NCBI GenBank assembly: GCA_902364065.1
Contig: CABJCJ010000012.1
Location: forward strand, 1 to 64,000
From: Veillonellaceae bacterium SB90
GTDB lineage: Bacteria > Bacillota > Negativicutes > Selenomonadales > Selenomonadaceae
Reading direction: 5' to 3'
Length of the DNA stretch: 64,000 bases
Within the stretch, counting starts at the first letter, position 1. Each line of letters opens with the position of its first letter. The position numbers and the translations under genes were made by a program. Shown here in pieces: positions 23,878 to 32,008 of the stretch. The notes below the pieces were generated by a model, which was not told the DNA's origin, made no database searches, and saw only the letters and a list, made by a program, of their open reading frames with translations.

Positions 23878-25164
23878 TCACGCTTTGCGGATGGAGGTGC
23901 GGTCGATCTCCGTGCCGTCTGGCAGGTAGCAGCAGACGGTGAGTTCCGCAGGCGTCACGGCCAGCGTCAGATAATTGTCCGTTTCCGGCTGCGGCGCGAC
24001 AACCTTGTCGAAGGCGTGATCGACCCAGAGATCCGGGTAGCGCACGTTGCCCGCCACGCCCGTCAGGATGTAGAGCGGCCCCTTGTCCGCCGGCCGCATG
24101 TGGTAGAGACGTCCGCGGTCGCGATATGTGTGCAGGTGAGCCGTGAAAACGGCGTCAATGCCGAGCTCGTCGAAAAGCGGCATGAAGGCTTCGCCGACAT
24201 CGCTGATGCCCTCCTGACGCTCGGGACGGTTCTTGATGCGGTACTGCAGCACATCCTTGTGCAGCAGCGCAATCTTCCATGGCTTCTGCGAAGCGGCGGC
24301 ATCGCGGCGCAGCCATGCCAGCTGTTCGTCCAGGAGGCCGGGGCGAAACTCTTCTGTCTCGTCCCACTGCGTGTTGATGACCATGAAATGCGCGAGACCG
24401 TAATCGAACGAGTAATAGTATTTCTCGAACTGTGCGCTGCCGTTTGCCGGCACATCGAAATAATGGAGATAGGCCTCGGGCAGGCGCACCTGCCACTTGA
24501 GGTCGTACGTCTCGTGGTTGCCCATGAGCGGTGCAAGCGGCACGCGCTCGCTGAGTTCCTGCACGGCGTCGAACCAGGCTTCCCACTGCGTATGGTCCTC
24601 ACCGTTGTCGACGAGGTCGCCCATATTGATGAAGAAATCGGCCGACTTGTTGCGCTCGGCCGCGCCGCTGACGAGGTGGTGCCAGTCGCTGTAGCCGTTG
24701 GACTGAGAGTCCGGGAAGATCAGCGCGAGAAACGAGCCATCTTCTTTCGGCGTCTGCAGGGGCTGCCAGCTGCCGGCGCGGTCACCGCTTACCACGCGGT
24801 ATTCGTAGGAGGTGCCGGGCGTCAGTCCCTCGATGGCCGCCGCGTACTGATGGCGCGTGACCTCGTCATCGGTGAACGATTCATCCACGGCTGCCTGCTT
24901 TTCGCCTGCGGCGGCCCCCTTCTGCCGGTACTCAACGGCAGGCGAGGCGAGCACCTCGGCCGACTCCCACATGATGCGGCGGCTCGTCGCCGGGTCCTTC
25001 GTCATCATCTGGCGCAGCGCGCTGACATCGAGCCCGCCCGATACGGCCTGCGCCTTGTGCATCACCGAATGCCACCAGCTCTGCCTCGTCAGGAACGCAC
25101 CGCCGGCCAGCAGCACGCCGGCGGCTGCCGTCCCCTGCAGGAAGCGACGGCGGTTCATGCGCAT
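23878..25164 (-). CDS. Tat-exported metallophosphoesterase (purple acid phosphatase-like)
   Basis: 428 residues from ATG 25164. A twin-arginine-type signal (MNRRRFLQGTAAAGVLLAGG) is followed by a purple-acid-phosphatase-type N-terminal Fn3-like domain (SRRIMWES; GTSYEYRVVSGDRAGSW), then a calcineurin-like domain: FPDSQSNG, NMGDLVDNGED, GNHETYD, and the late HLHTYRDRG. It probably cleaves phosphoesters outside the membrane. GGAAGGGGG sits before 25164. An alternative ATG at 25242 with GAGGAAT would add a Lys/Asp-rich 26 residues in front of the Tat signal, which seems less likely. Confidence 0.88.
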   Translation of the reverse strand: MRMNRRRFLQGTAAAGVLLAGGAFLTRQSWWHSVMHKAQAVSGGLDVSALRQMMTKDPATSRRIMWESAEVLASPAVEYRQKGAAAGEKQAAVDESFTDDEVTRHQYAAAIEGLTPGTSYEYRVVSGDRAGSWQPLQTPKEDGSFLALIFPDSQSNGYSDWHHLVSGAAERNKSADFFINMGDLVDNGEDHTQWEAWFDAVQELSERVPLAPLMGNHETYDLKWQVRLPEAYLHYFDVPANGSAQFEKYYYSFDYGLAHFMVINTQWDETEEFRPGLLDEQLAWLRRDAAASQKPWKIALLHKDVLQYRIKNRPERQEGISDVGEAFMPLFDELGIDAVFTAHLHTYRDRGRLYHMRPADKGPLYILTGVAGNVRYPDLWVDHAFDKVVAPQPETDNYLTLAVTPAELTVCCYLPDGTEIDRTSIRKA

Positions 25165-25420
25165 GAGGCCCCCTTCCGGTTCATTCTTTTTTCTATTCTC
25201 GTTATATATTTTTTTATCGTCTTTGTCCTTTATTTTCTTCATGATACATATTCCTCACACGTCTGTTTCTTTATCATGTATTTATTGTAACAAAAGAAGA
25301 TGAAAAATAGAAAGGCTTCTTCGTTATCGCTCATGATACGCAAAACGTATGAAATTTCCCTTTTCGGTGTGTGCAAGCATCCTCAAGTTGCGCATATCGT
25401 ATCAAAAATATTTATCTAAT

Positions 25421-25449
25421 TTTGTAACGATGTAAACAGGATTTATGAT
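25421..25449 (+). promoter_or_regulatory. Possible promoter of the DcuC-type gene
   Basis: TTTGTA, 17 bp, TATGAT, about 60 bp before the start codon. The -35 box is poor. Upstream, ATACG-CAAAA-CGTAT (25336-25350) is an inverted repeat of unknown meaning. Confidence 0.35.
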
Positions 25450-25508
25450 TTCATGCACAGAATTAATCAAAGCAGAAAAACTTAATCTTACTTTAAGGAG
25501 GTCCTCAT

Positions 25509-26891
25509 ATGTTAGGTTTACTGATCGCAATCGTGGTCGTCGTCTGGGTCGCACGGTACGTACTCAAAAAGTACCCGGCCCAGCCAATCCTCTTCACGGC
25601 CGGCATCGTCATGATGGTGCTGACGCTCGTCTTCGGGCTCGGTGAGATCCTGCCGGCCAAGAGCAGCACGGGTTCGCCGTGGCTCGACATCATCCAGTCC
25701 ATCAGCATGGCCTTCAGCAGCCGCGCCGCCAAGCTCGGCATGATCATCATGCTGATTGGCGGCTTCTCCAAGTACATGGATAAGATTGGCGCGAGTACGG
25801 CCCTCGTACGCATCGCCATCAAGCCGCTGCAGAAGCTCGGTCACCCCTACATCGTGCTCGCGCTGACGTCCATCCTCAGCAACGTCCTCGCGATGTTCAT
25901 CAGCTCGGCTTCGGGCTTCGGCCTCTTGCTCATGGTCACCATGTATCCGGTGCTCGTGCGCCTCGGTGTCAGCCGTATCGCGGCCTGCGCCGTCATCGCC
26001 ACGGCGTCGGCTCCGGGCTGGGGTCCGGCTGGTGCCGACAGCATCTTCGCCGCGGAACTCTGCGGCATGGAAATCGTTCCTTACTTCGTACAGTATCAGG
26101 TGCCGGTCGGCATCGCCACGGTCCTGACGCTGGCCATCGCCCACTTCTTCGTACAGCGCTGGTTTGATGCCAAGAATCCAGATGAGATGGCCGGCAAGGA
26201 CGTATCCGCCAAGATGACGGACGACCAGCTCGCCGCTCAGGAATCCCCGAAGGTCCCGGCCTTCTACGCACTGCTGCCGACGCTGCCACTGATTTTCGTC
26301 CTGTTCTTCGGCCTCGTTGACCTCGGCATCAAGATGGATATCAGCCTCGCCACGCTCGTCTCGATCTTCCTGACGATGCTCATCGAATTCATCCGCCATC
26401 GCGATGGCAAGAAAACCTGCATCGACATCGGCTCCTTCTGGAACGGCATGGGCCTGCAAATGGCCACGGTCGTCACGCTGATCGTCGCTGCTGAAACGTT
26501 CTCGAAAGGCCTCATCTCTCTCGGCGCCATCGATACGCTCATCAAGGGCGCACAGGACGCCGGCTTCGGCGGCATCGGCATGATGTTCGTCTTCGTTTCC
26601 ATCATCATCGCCGCCACGCTCATCACGGGTTCCGGCAACGCGACGTTCTTCGCCTTCGTACCGCTGGCACCAAAAGTCGCCGCCCTCTCGGGCATCTCGC
26701 CAGTCCTCCTGATCCTGCCGATGAACTTCGTCTCGAACCTCGCGCGTTCGCTCTCGCCAATCGCCGCTGTCGTCATCGTCGTCGCCGGCGCTGCCAGCCT
26801 CTCGCCGATGGACCTTGCCAAGCGCACGTTCATCCCGATCCTGGCTGCCACGGTCGTCAACATCGCCGTGACGCTCATCCTGTTCTTCTGA
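25509..26891 (+). CDS. dcuC: DcuC-family C4-dicarboxylate transporter
   Basis: 460 residues with around twelve membrane helices (first MLGLLIAIVVVVWVARYVL). It matches the DcuC/YfcC-like anaerobic C4-dicarboxylate carriers: GGFSKYMDKIGAS, LTSILSNVLAMFISSASGFG, ATASAPGWGPAGAD and ITGSGNATFFAFVPLAP. DcuC carriers export succinate during anaerobic growth or exchange it with fumarate. The exact substrate here is not proven. AAGGAGG precedes the ATG, a strong ribosome site. It stands alone, with a terminator immediately after. Confidence 0.9.
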   Translation: MLGLLIAIVVVVWVARYVLKKYPAQPILFTAGIVMMVLTLVFGLGEILPAKSSTGSPWLDIIQSISMAFSSRAAKLGMIIMLIGGFSKYMDKIGASTALVRIAIKPLQKLGHPYIVLALTSILSNVLAMFISSASGFGLLLMVTMYPVLVRLGVSRIAACAVIATASAPGWGPAGADSIFAAELCGMEIVPYFVQYQVPVGIATVLTLAIAHFFVQRWFDAKNPDEMAGKDVSAKMTDDQLAAQESPKVPAFYALLPTLPLIFVLFFGLVDLGIKMDISLATLVSIFLTMLIEFIRHRDGKKTCIDIGSFWNGMGLQMATVVTLIVAAETFSKGLISLGAIDTLIKGAQDAGFGGIGMMFVFVSIIIAATLITGSGNATFFAFVPLAPKVAALSGISPVLLILPMNFVSNLARSLSPIAAVVIVVAGAASLSPMDLAKRTFIPILAATVVNIAVTLILFF

Positions 26892-26915
26892 GCCTTCGCG
26901 CTTTCGTAGCCAAGA

Positions 26916-26947
26916 TAAAAGACCTGCCAACCGGCAGGTCTTTTTTT
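26916..26947 (+). terminator. Terminator of the DcuC-type gene
   Basis: AAAAGACCTGCC, AACC loop, GGCAGGTC, then seven T. Confidence 0.92.
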
Positions 26948-26950
26948 GCT

Positions 26951-27052
26951 GTCATCCACCGCTGCGCGGTCCTCCTTCCGCTTCGCCTTCTGTGAGAAGA
27001 GTGCCTGGGCGTCCCCTTTGGGGAAGCTGTCAGCGCAGCTGACTGAAGGGGG
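26951..27052. repeat. Dispersed intergenic repeat, second type
   Basis: About 100 bp starting TCATCCACCGCTGCGCGG and ending CAGCTGACTGAAGGGGG. It includes TCCCCTTTGGGGA and AGCTGTCAGCGCAGCTGA palindromes. The second half is the kind of short repeat scattered in many Firmicutes genomes. It differs from the repeat at 3448 and 30284. Confidence 0.55.
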
Positions 27053-27102
27053 TGCCTGTCTGCAGCCGCGTGCCGGCTCGATGTAAATCGTCCCCGCGGA
27101 TT

Positions 27103-27407
27103 TCAGGCGGTGCGTTCCAGCAAGTGAATGCCGTTATCCTGATACGCCTGATAGATGGCCTTGATGAACTGATGCTTGAGCACGGCCTCATCGACGACAT
27201 GCCCGTCATGAACGGCATGAAGCGCACGACATGCCGGAGGATATGGACAGGGATCTTCGTGTAGCGGCTCAGGATATGGACGAGCCCGCGGAATACATAG
27301 TGCAGCACAACAATGCCGAGCACCAGTGCGACAAAAAAGATGGCGGCTGTCAGCCGCGGCCCGCCGTGCTGGATGGTCGCGACAACATCAGCCAAAGACA
27401 TGGACAT
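27103..27407 (-). pseudogene. Small membrane protein remnant, possibly MscS-like, frameshifted
   Basis: From ATG 27407 (AAGGAG 10 nt upstream) the frame encodes MSMSLADVVATIQHGG and one clear membrane helix (LTAAIFFVALVLGIVVLHYV), then HILSRYTKIPVHILRH. Near 27195-27210 the coding signal moves to another frame, which reads HVVDEAVLKHQFIKAIYQAY, then QDNGIHLLERTA and a stop at 27103. That ending resembles the C-terminus of MscS-type mechanosensitive channels (FIKAIY...NGIEI). The middle pore/beta domain is missing, so this looks like a deleted and frameshifted remnant. The family is tentative. Confidence 0.45.
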
Positions 27408-27514
27408 AAGCTTCACACTCCTTGCAAGATCAAGCGATGCAGTCAAACAGCCGTACCGCAGCCAAACAGAGAATTGAAGAATATTGTAGAAGCTCAAGAT
27501 TAGAAAAACGCTAT

Positions 27515-27550
27515 AAAAAAGAGAGCCCCGCATAAAAATGCAAGGCTCTC
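27515..27550 (-). terminator. Terminator of the ASCH-like gene
   Basis: Read leftward: GAGAGCC, loop, GGCTCTC with an adjoining T-run (A-run at 27515-27520). It lies about 55 bp past the stop of the 27607-27960 gene. Confidence 0.8.
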
Positions 27551-27606
27551 CAAAATCACAAAACAATGGTCAAAACTGCTCAAGGCAATCCATCGTTTTT
27601 CCTGTC

Positions 27607-27960
27607 TTAAAGATCGTCATGTACCTCACTGAAGTAGATGACCGTGACCGTATCCTCCATGAGGATGCGGCGCTTGTAGATGCGTTCGAAGTCAGCAATG
27701 AGCTCCTCGCGCGAATTGATCTCGGGGTTCTGGTGGCCGAGGTCGGCGCTCGTCAGCGTGCCCATCGTCTTGACGCGCACCTTGTCGAGGAATGCCGTGT
27801 AGAGCTTGTGCTTGGGCTCGCCCTTGGCACCCGTCGTAATCCATACGATGGAATTCTCGGGGAACTGAGAGCTGACGTCGCCGAGGCGGACCGTGCAGTT
27901 CTTCGTGCGCTCCATGAGCATCTTCTTGTGTTTTGCTGCCTGGAAATTCAAAGCCATCAT
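27607..27960 (-). CDS. Small PUA/ASCH-like protein of unknown function
   Basis: 117 residues. The N-terminus (NFQAAKHKKMLMERTKNCTV, then RLGD) and the later beta segments (NSIVWITTGAKGEP, TVTVIYFSEV) resemble the ASCH/PUA-like beta barrel, a fold that binds RNA or modified nucleotides. I cannot see catalytic residues with certainty. The C-terminal half carries a Lys/Arg-rich helix (IADFERIYKRRI). Two start codons, 27960 or 27957, are equally possible. It is monocistronic with its own terminator. Confidence 0.65.
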   Translation of the reverse strand: MMALNFQAAKHKKMLMERTKNCTVRLGDVSSQFPENSIVWITTGAKGEPKHKLYTAFLDKVRVKTMGTLTSADLGHQNPEINSREELIADFERIYKRRILMEDTVTVIYFSEVHDDL

Positions 27961-28230
27961 GATGAAGCATCTCCCATCTAGTTTCTACTCTGTCACTCGT
28001 ATCTCTATTGGCATGACCCGCGGCACCATGACCACACGTCTTTGCAATGTTGACATCTTGACATTATGAAGTTTGCTTTATTATTTCTCCCCTGCCCTGC
28101 CGGAATCCTGCTAATTTTTGAAAAAACTCAAAAGCCCGGGATGCATCGCTTCCCGGATAAATTCATGCACGGCCCTGCGAATTGTGTTAGAATGAAATCG
28201 TCTCAAATTTATTTGGATGGAGGTCATACT

Positions 28231-28950
28231 ATGAAAATGACAAAACGTTTCTTCTTCGTGTTCCTGGCGGTCTTCCTGCTGAGCATCTCGACGGCCTTTG
28301 CCGCCCAGAAGGATGCGCCGGCAGCTCCGACGCTCTCGGTCGAAGGCCAAGGCCAGGGCACGGCGACGCCGGATATGGCAACGGTCACGATTGGCGTGAC
28401 GACGCGCGCGGATGATGCGGCCAAAGCTCAGAACGACAATGCCTGGGTAGCGGCGCAGATCCAGAATGCCGTCGAAGGCCTCGGCATCGCCGAGAAGGAC
28501 ATCCAGACGCGCAATTACTCGTTCTATCCGAACTACAGCACGGAAAAGAACCATCAGAATGAGATCACGGGCTACACGGTCAACAACTCCGTCGTTGTCG
28601 TCGTCCGCGACATCAAGCTGACGGGCAAGGTCATCGACGCCGCACTGAACCACGGTGCCAATGAGATCAGCTCGCTCGATTTCTCCGCCAGCGATACGCG
28701 CGCCGTGCGCAAGGAAGCCCTGCTGAATGCCGTGCAGGATGCCCGCGACAAGGCTGACGTCATCGCCAAGGGCCTCGGCAAGCGCATTGTCGGCATCCAG
28801 AGCGTTTCGGAAAACACCGGTTACCTTGAGACGCGCCGCTTCAACGGCAACATGCTGCTCGCAGCCGCCAAGGACAGCGCCACGCCGATCGCACCGGGCA
28901 GCCTCTCGATGACGGCGACGGTCCACGTCGATTTCATCCTCAGCGACTGA
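28231..28950 (+). CDS. Secreted SIMPL-domain (DUF541) protein
   Basis: 239 residues. A signal peptide (MKMTKRFFFVFLAVFLLSIS, cleavage near AFA at about residue 24) is followed by one SIMPL/DUF541 domain: LSVEGQGQGTATPDMATVTI, then GVTTRADDAAKAQ, TRNYSFYPNYS, YTVNNSVVVVVRDI, and the RKEALLNAVQDARDKADVIA helix. SIMPL proteins are periplasmic or secreted and form oligomers. Some help with oxidative or metal stress, but no activity is proven. GGAGGT lies 7 nt before ATG 28231. An extended -10 (TGTTAGAAT) lies about 40 bp upstream. Confidence 0.9.
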   Translation: MKMTKRFFFVFLAVFLLSISTAFAAQKDAPAAPTLSVEGQGQGTATPDMATVTIGVTTRADDAAKAQNDNAWVAAQIQNAVEGLGIAEKDIQTRNYSFYPNYSTEKNHQNEITGYTVNNSVVVVVRDIKLTGKVIDAALNHGANEISSLDFSASDTRAVRKEALLNAVQDARDKADVIAKGLGKRIVGIQSVSENTGYLETRRFNGNMLLAAAKDSATPIAPGSLSMTATVHVDFILSD

Positions 28951-29027
28951 ATCAGCGAAGCAGACAAAATCCACCTCCACCTTCTGCCCTTTCCCTATCC
29001 CAATGAAGTAAGGAGTCCTCGTTTTTC

Positions 29028-30194
29028 ATGCAAGAGCAAGCATCCACGCAGCCCGTCCCTCACAAGCGCAAGCCGCGCCTCGCGGCCATCGAGTACATCC
29101 GCGGCATCTCCATGATGGGCGTCATCGCTATCCACGTCGGGTCGCAGTACATCATGAACACATCCGCGAATATCCACCTGATCGCCCTTTTTGAGGTAGC
29201 CTCGCGCTTCAGCGTGCCGATCTTTTTCTTCATCTCGGCCTTCGGCCTCTTTTACAACCTTGACACGACGGTGCCGTTTGACTACCGGTCCTTCCTGAAA
29301 CGGCGGTTCAAGACCGTGCTCGTCCCCTATCTCGTCTGGTCGCTCTTTTACCTGCTCCACGACGGGATCCTCTACAAGGTGGGCTTTCCGGACCCGCTGC
29401 ACCTCCTGACCATCCTGTTCTTCGGCAATGCGAAATACCAGCTCTACTTCCTGGTCATCCTGATCTGGTTCTACCTGGCCATGCCGATCTGGATCTACAT
29501 GGTCCGCCGCGCGGGCAAAATCAGCCTGCTCCTGCTGCTGGCCGTGCAGATTGCCTTTGACTACTGGTCGAGCTTCTCGGTGTCCTTCAACGTCTTCGTC
29601 TACGGGCTGCCGGACCACTCCGTACTCAAGCCGTTCCTCATGTACCGGCTGAATTACTGGGTGTTCCACTACGTCTTCATCTTCGTGCTCGGCGGGTATC
29701 TGGCCGTGCACATCAAGGAGTTCCAGGTGTTCATGCAGAAGCATCGGACGGGCATCACGCTCTTCTTCTGGGCGTCGCTTGCCTGGCTGCTGGCCTTCTA
29801 TTACAAGCTGCTCTACGTGGACGGCTACACGGCTCTCGAGGCCATCAACACGGCCCATCAGCTGAGCCCGGCCGGCATCTTCTACACGATTGCCGCGTCG
29901 CTGTTCTTCTTCACGATCTTCACGTACCAGCGGTATCCTGAGTGGCTGAACTCCATGCTGCATCAGCTCGGACGCCATTCCTACTTCGCGTACCTCGTGC
30001 ATCCGTTCTTCATCACGTATGCGGCGCTCGCGCTGCAGCATGCCGGCCGCATCATGACAGCGCCCGTTTCCCTCGCGTTCTATTGCGTGATTCTCGGGCT
30101 CTCGATGACAGCCGCCGTCCTCTGCCGCCACCTTGGCGAGAGGCTGCCGCTCCTGAACGAATGGACGATCGGTGTCTATCCGAAAAAGAAATAA
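29028..30194 (+). CDS. Acyltransferase-3 family membrane protein
   Basis: 388 residues with about ten membrane helices. The N-terminal signature of the acyltransferase-3 (OafA/NodX-like) family is visible: IEYIRGISMMGVIAIHVGSQ, with the key Arg and His, and then FEVASRFSVPIFFFISAFGL. Such enzymes add acetyl or other acyl groups to surface sugars. KRRFKTVLVPYLVWSLFY and HSYFAYLVHPFFITYA are typical later segments. AAGGAG precedes the ATG. It is 78 bp after the SIMPL gene and could share its transcript. It ends at a terminator. Confidence 0.9.
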   Translation: MQEQASTQPVPHKRKPRLAAIEYIRGISMMGVIAIHVGSQYIMNTSANIHLIALFEVASRFSVPIFFFISAFGLFYNLDTTVPFDYRSFLKRRFKTVLVPYLVWSLFYLLHDGILYKVGFPDPLHLLTILFFGNAKYQLYFLVILIWFYLAMPIWIYMVRRAGKISLLLLLAVQIAFDYWSSFSVSFNVFVYGLPDHSVLKPFLMYRLNYWVFHYVFIFVLGGYLAVHIKEFQVFMQKHRTGITLFFWASLAWLLAFYYKLLYVDGYTALEAINTAHQLSPAGIFYTIAASLFFFTIFTYQRYPEWLNSMLHQLGRHSYFAYLVHPFFITYAALALQHAGRIMTAPVSLAFYCVILGLSMTAAVLCRHLGERLPLLNEWTIGVYPKKK

Positions 30195-30226
30195 GCAAGG
30201 TTTTCTGCCAACTGGCAACAAACACC

Positions 30227-30273
30227 AAACGAGCCATTTCCTCCCGTCCGGGTTGGAAATGGCTCGTTTTCTT
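30227..30273 (+). terminator. Terminator of the acyltransferase gene
   Basis: AAACGAGCCATTTCC pairs with GGAAATGGCTCGTTT across a short GC-rich loop and continues into a T-run. Confidence 0.88.
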
Positions 30274-30283
30274 ATCGGCTGCC

Positions 30284-30327
30284 TCCCCTATCGGCCCTGC
30301 GGGCCACTTCCCCCAAAGGGGAAGCTT
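30284..30327. repeat. Dispersed palindromic repeat, copy 2
   Basis: A 44-bp copy of the element at 3448-3492, from TCCCCTATCGGCCCTGCGGG to GGGGAAGCTT, with one G fewer in the second stem. It again lies between genes, just after a terminator. Confidence 0.8.
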
Positions 30328-30376
30328 ACGCTACTGATGGAAAAGGGGTTGATGATCGTTGTATGGCGTTTGAGAA

Positions 30377-30937
30377 TCACTTGTTGTCCACGACAGCTTC
30401 GATCAGGATGGTCGTGACCTGCTTCTCGGGGTTCACAGCCTTGAGGAAGGTCCAGGTGCGCTGTGTTTCTTCGCGCGGCAGACGGGCTGCGAGCAGGGTG
30501 TCGTTCATGACGCTCAGGCGGTCGAAGGCCTGATTGGCAAAAAACAGATTGTTTTCATCGGCTTTCAGGCCGAGGGCCGTCAGCGTCGAATCGAAGATGA
30601 CGCGGAGCTTTTCCTGTTCGGCGCTGTCGATGGCGCCGTGATGCGCGATGACGAGATTGGAGAGTTTCCCGGCCTGATTGGCGTTGATGATGAGGACCGT
30701 GCTGTCATCGATGCCGCCGAAGTAGGAAACGTAATTCCCCTGCAGGCGCTTCGTGATTTCGCCGGCCAGCGGATAAGCACAGATCTTGTTGTAGGCCGCG
30801 GCAAAATCGTCCACCGTGAGATTGTCCTCCAGCTGCACCTTCGTCTCGGTGAGTTCGTTGAGTCCCGCAGCCTGCGTCACGGGTGCGGCACCGAGCAGGA
30901 ACACGGCTGCCATCAGCAGCACAAACAATTTTTTCAT
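30377..30937 (-). CDS. Secreted protein of unknown function
   Basis: 186 residues. A clear signal peptide (MKKLFVLLMAAVFLLGAAPV, cleavage near QAA at about residue 24) is followed by a globular domain of unknown family: LEDNLTVDDFAAAYNKICAY, YFGGIDDSTVLIINANQAGK, VIFDSTLTALGLKADEN. No Cys remain after the signal, so no lipid anchor is expected. GGAGGAATTT precedes the ATG. It lies 26 bp after ftsY on the same strand and may ride on that transcript. Confidence 0.75.
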   Translation of the reverse strand: MKKLFVLLMAAVFLLGAAPVTQAAGLNELTETKVQLEDNLTVDDFAAAYNKICAYPLAGEITKRLQGNYVSYFGGIDDSTVLIINANQAGKLSNLVIAHHGAIDSAEQEKLRVIFDSTLTALGLKADENNLFFANQAFDRLSVMNDTLLAARLPREETQRTWTFLKAVNPEKQVTTILIEAVVDNK

Positions 30938-30963
30938 GATAAATTCCTCCCCACTTCCGTGAA

Positions 30964-31884
30964 TCAGGACTGGAACAGGGCTTTGGCGAAGTCTTCGGCG
31001 TTGAAGGGGCGCAGGTCCTCGACGCCTTCACCGACGCCGATCCATTTGACGGGCATCTGGAGCTGGCTCTTGATGCCGATGACGACGCCGCCCTTGGCCG
31101 TGCCGTCGAGCTTTGTGAGCACGACGCCCGTGATGGGCGCGGCTTTCGTGAAAAGTTCGGCCTGGCTGATGGCGTTCTGGCCGGTCGTCGCGTCGAGCAC
31201 GAGCAGCGTCTCATGCGGCGCACCGGGGATTTCGCGGCCGATGACGCGGTTGATCTTCTCGAGCTCCTGCATGAGGTTCGATTTCGTCTGCAGGCGGCCG
31301 GCCGTGTCGATGATGAGGATGTCGACATTGCGCGCGACGGCGGCCTTGACGGCGTCAAAGGCCACGGCCGCGGGGTCGGAACCTTCCTCATGCTTGATGA
31401 CCGGCACCCCTGTGCGCTCGCCCCAGACTTCGAGCTGATCGATGGCGGCGGCGCGGAAGGTGTCGGCCGCGGCGAGCAGCACGGATTTGCCCTGGCCCTT
31501 GTAGTAGGCGGCGAGCTTGCCGATGGTCGTCGTCTTGCCCGCACCATTGACGCCGATGACGAGCAGGACTGTCGGGCCATTCTCGGCCACGCGCGTCGTG
31601 TCCATCTCCTCGCCCTTTGTCAGGATCTCGACGATCTGTTTCTGCAGGAAGGGCTTGAGGTCTTCCGGCGTGTTGATTTCCTTCTTCTTGATGCCCTTGC
31701 GGACGGCCGTCATGAGCTTGTCGGTCGTCTGGACGCCGACGTCGGCCATGATGAGCGTTTCCTCGAGCTCGTCGAGGAGGTCATCGTCGATATCGGCATA
31801 GCCGATGATGATTTTCTCAATCTTATTCGTCAGGTTTTCGCGGGTCTTGTTGAGGCCCTTCTTGAGTTTGTCAAAAAATCCCAT
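30964..31884 (-). CDS. ftsY: Signal recognition particle receptor FtsY
   Basis: 306 residues. FtsY is the membrane-side SRP receptor GTPase that docks ribosomes making membrane proteins. It has a short N domain (MGFFDKLKKGLNKTRENLTN) and the NG core: GVNGAGKTTTIGKLA (G1), ADTFRAAAIDQLEVW, DTAGRLQTKSNLM (G3), TKLDGTAKGG (G4) and a terminal IGVGEGVEDLRPFNAEDFAK. It lacks the long acidic A domain of E. coli, as in other Firmicutes. I start at ATG 31884 (MGFFDKL). An ATG at 31917 in frame is possible, and both have weak ribosome sites. It follows smc. Confidence 0.96.
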   Translation of the reverse strand: MGFFDKLKKGLNKTRENLTNKIEKIIIGYADIDDDLLDELEETLIMADVGVQTTDKLMTAVRKGIKKKEINTPEDLKPFLQKQIVEILTKGEEMDTTRVAENGPTVLLVIGVNGAGKTTTIGKLAAYYKGQGKSVLLAAADTFRAAAIDQLEVWGERTGVPVIKHEEGSDPAAVAFDAVKAAVARNVDILIIDTAGRLQTKSNLMQELEKINRVIGREIPGAPHETLLVLDATTGQNAISQAELFTKAAPITGVVLTKLDGTAKGGVVIGIKSQLQMPVKWIGVGEGVEDLRPFNAEDFAKALFQS

Positions 31885-31946
31885 TTCGTCACTTCTCTCT
31901 ATCGATTTATCGGGCATGCGGCTGATTGCCGCAAGATTATTCTTTC

Positions 31947-31988
31947 ATTATAGAATGAGTGCCCGCCTTTTGTCAAAACGGCGGGCAC
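31947..31988 (-). promoter_or_regulatory. ftsY promoter embedded in an inverted repeat
   Basis: Read leftward: TTGACA (31976-31971), 18 bp, TATAAT (31952-31947). The -35 box sits in the loop of a 9-bp hairpin (GTGCCCGCC at 31959-31967 with GGCGGGCAC at 31980-31988) that lies just past the smc stop. The hairpin may weaken readthrough from smc while the promoter restarts ftsY. Confidence 0.65.
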
Positions 31989-32008
31989 AGCCTGTGCGGC
32001 AAGATGGA

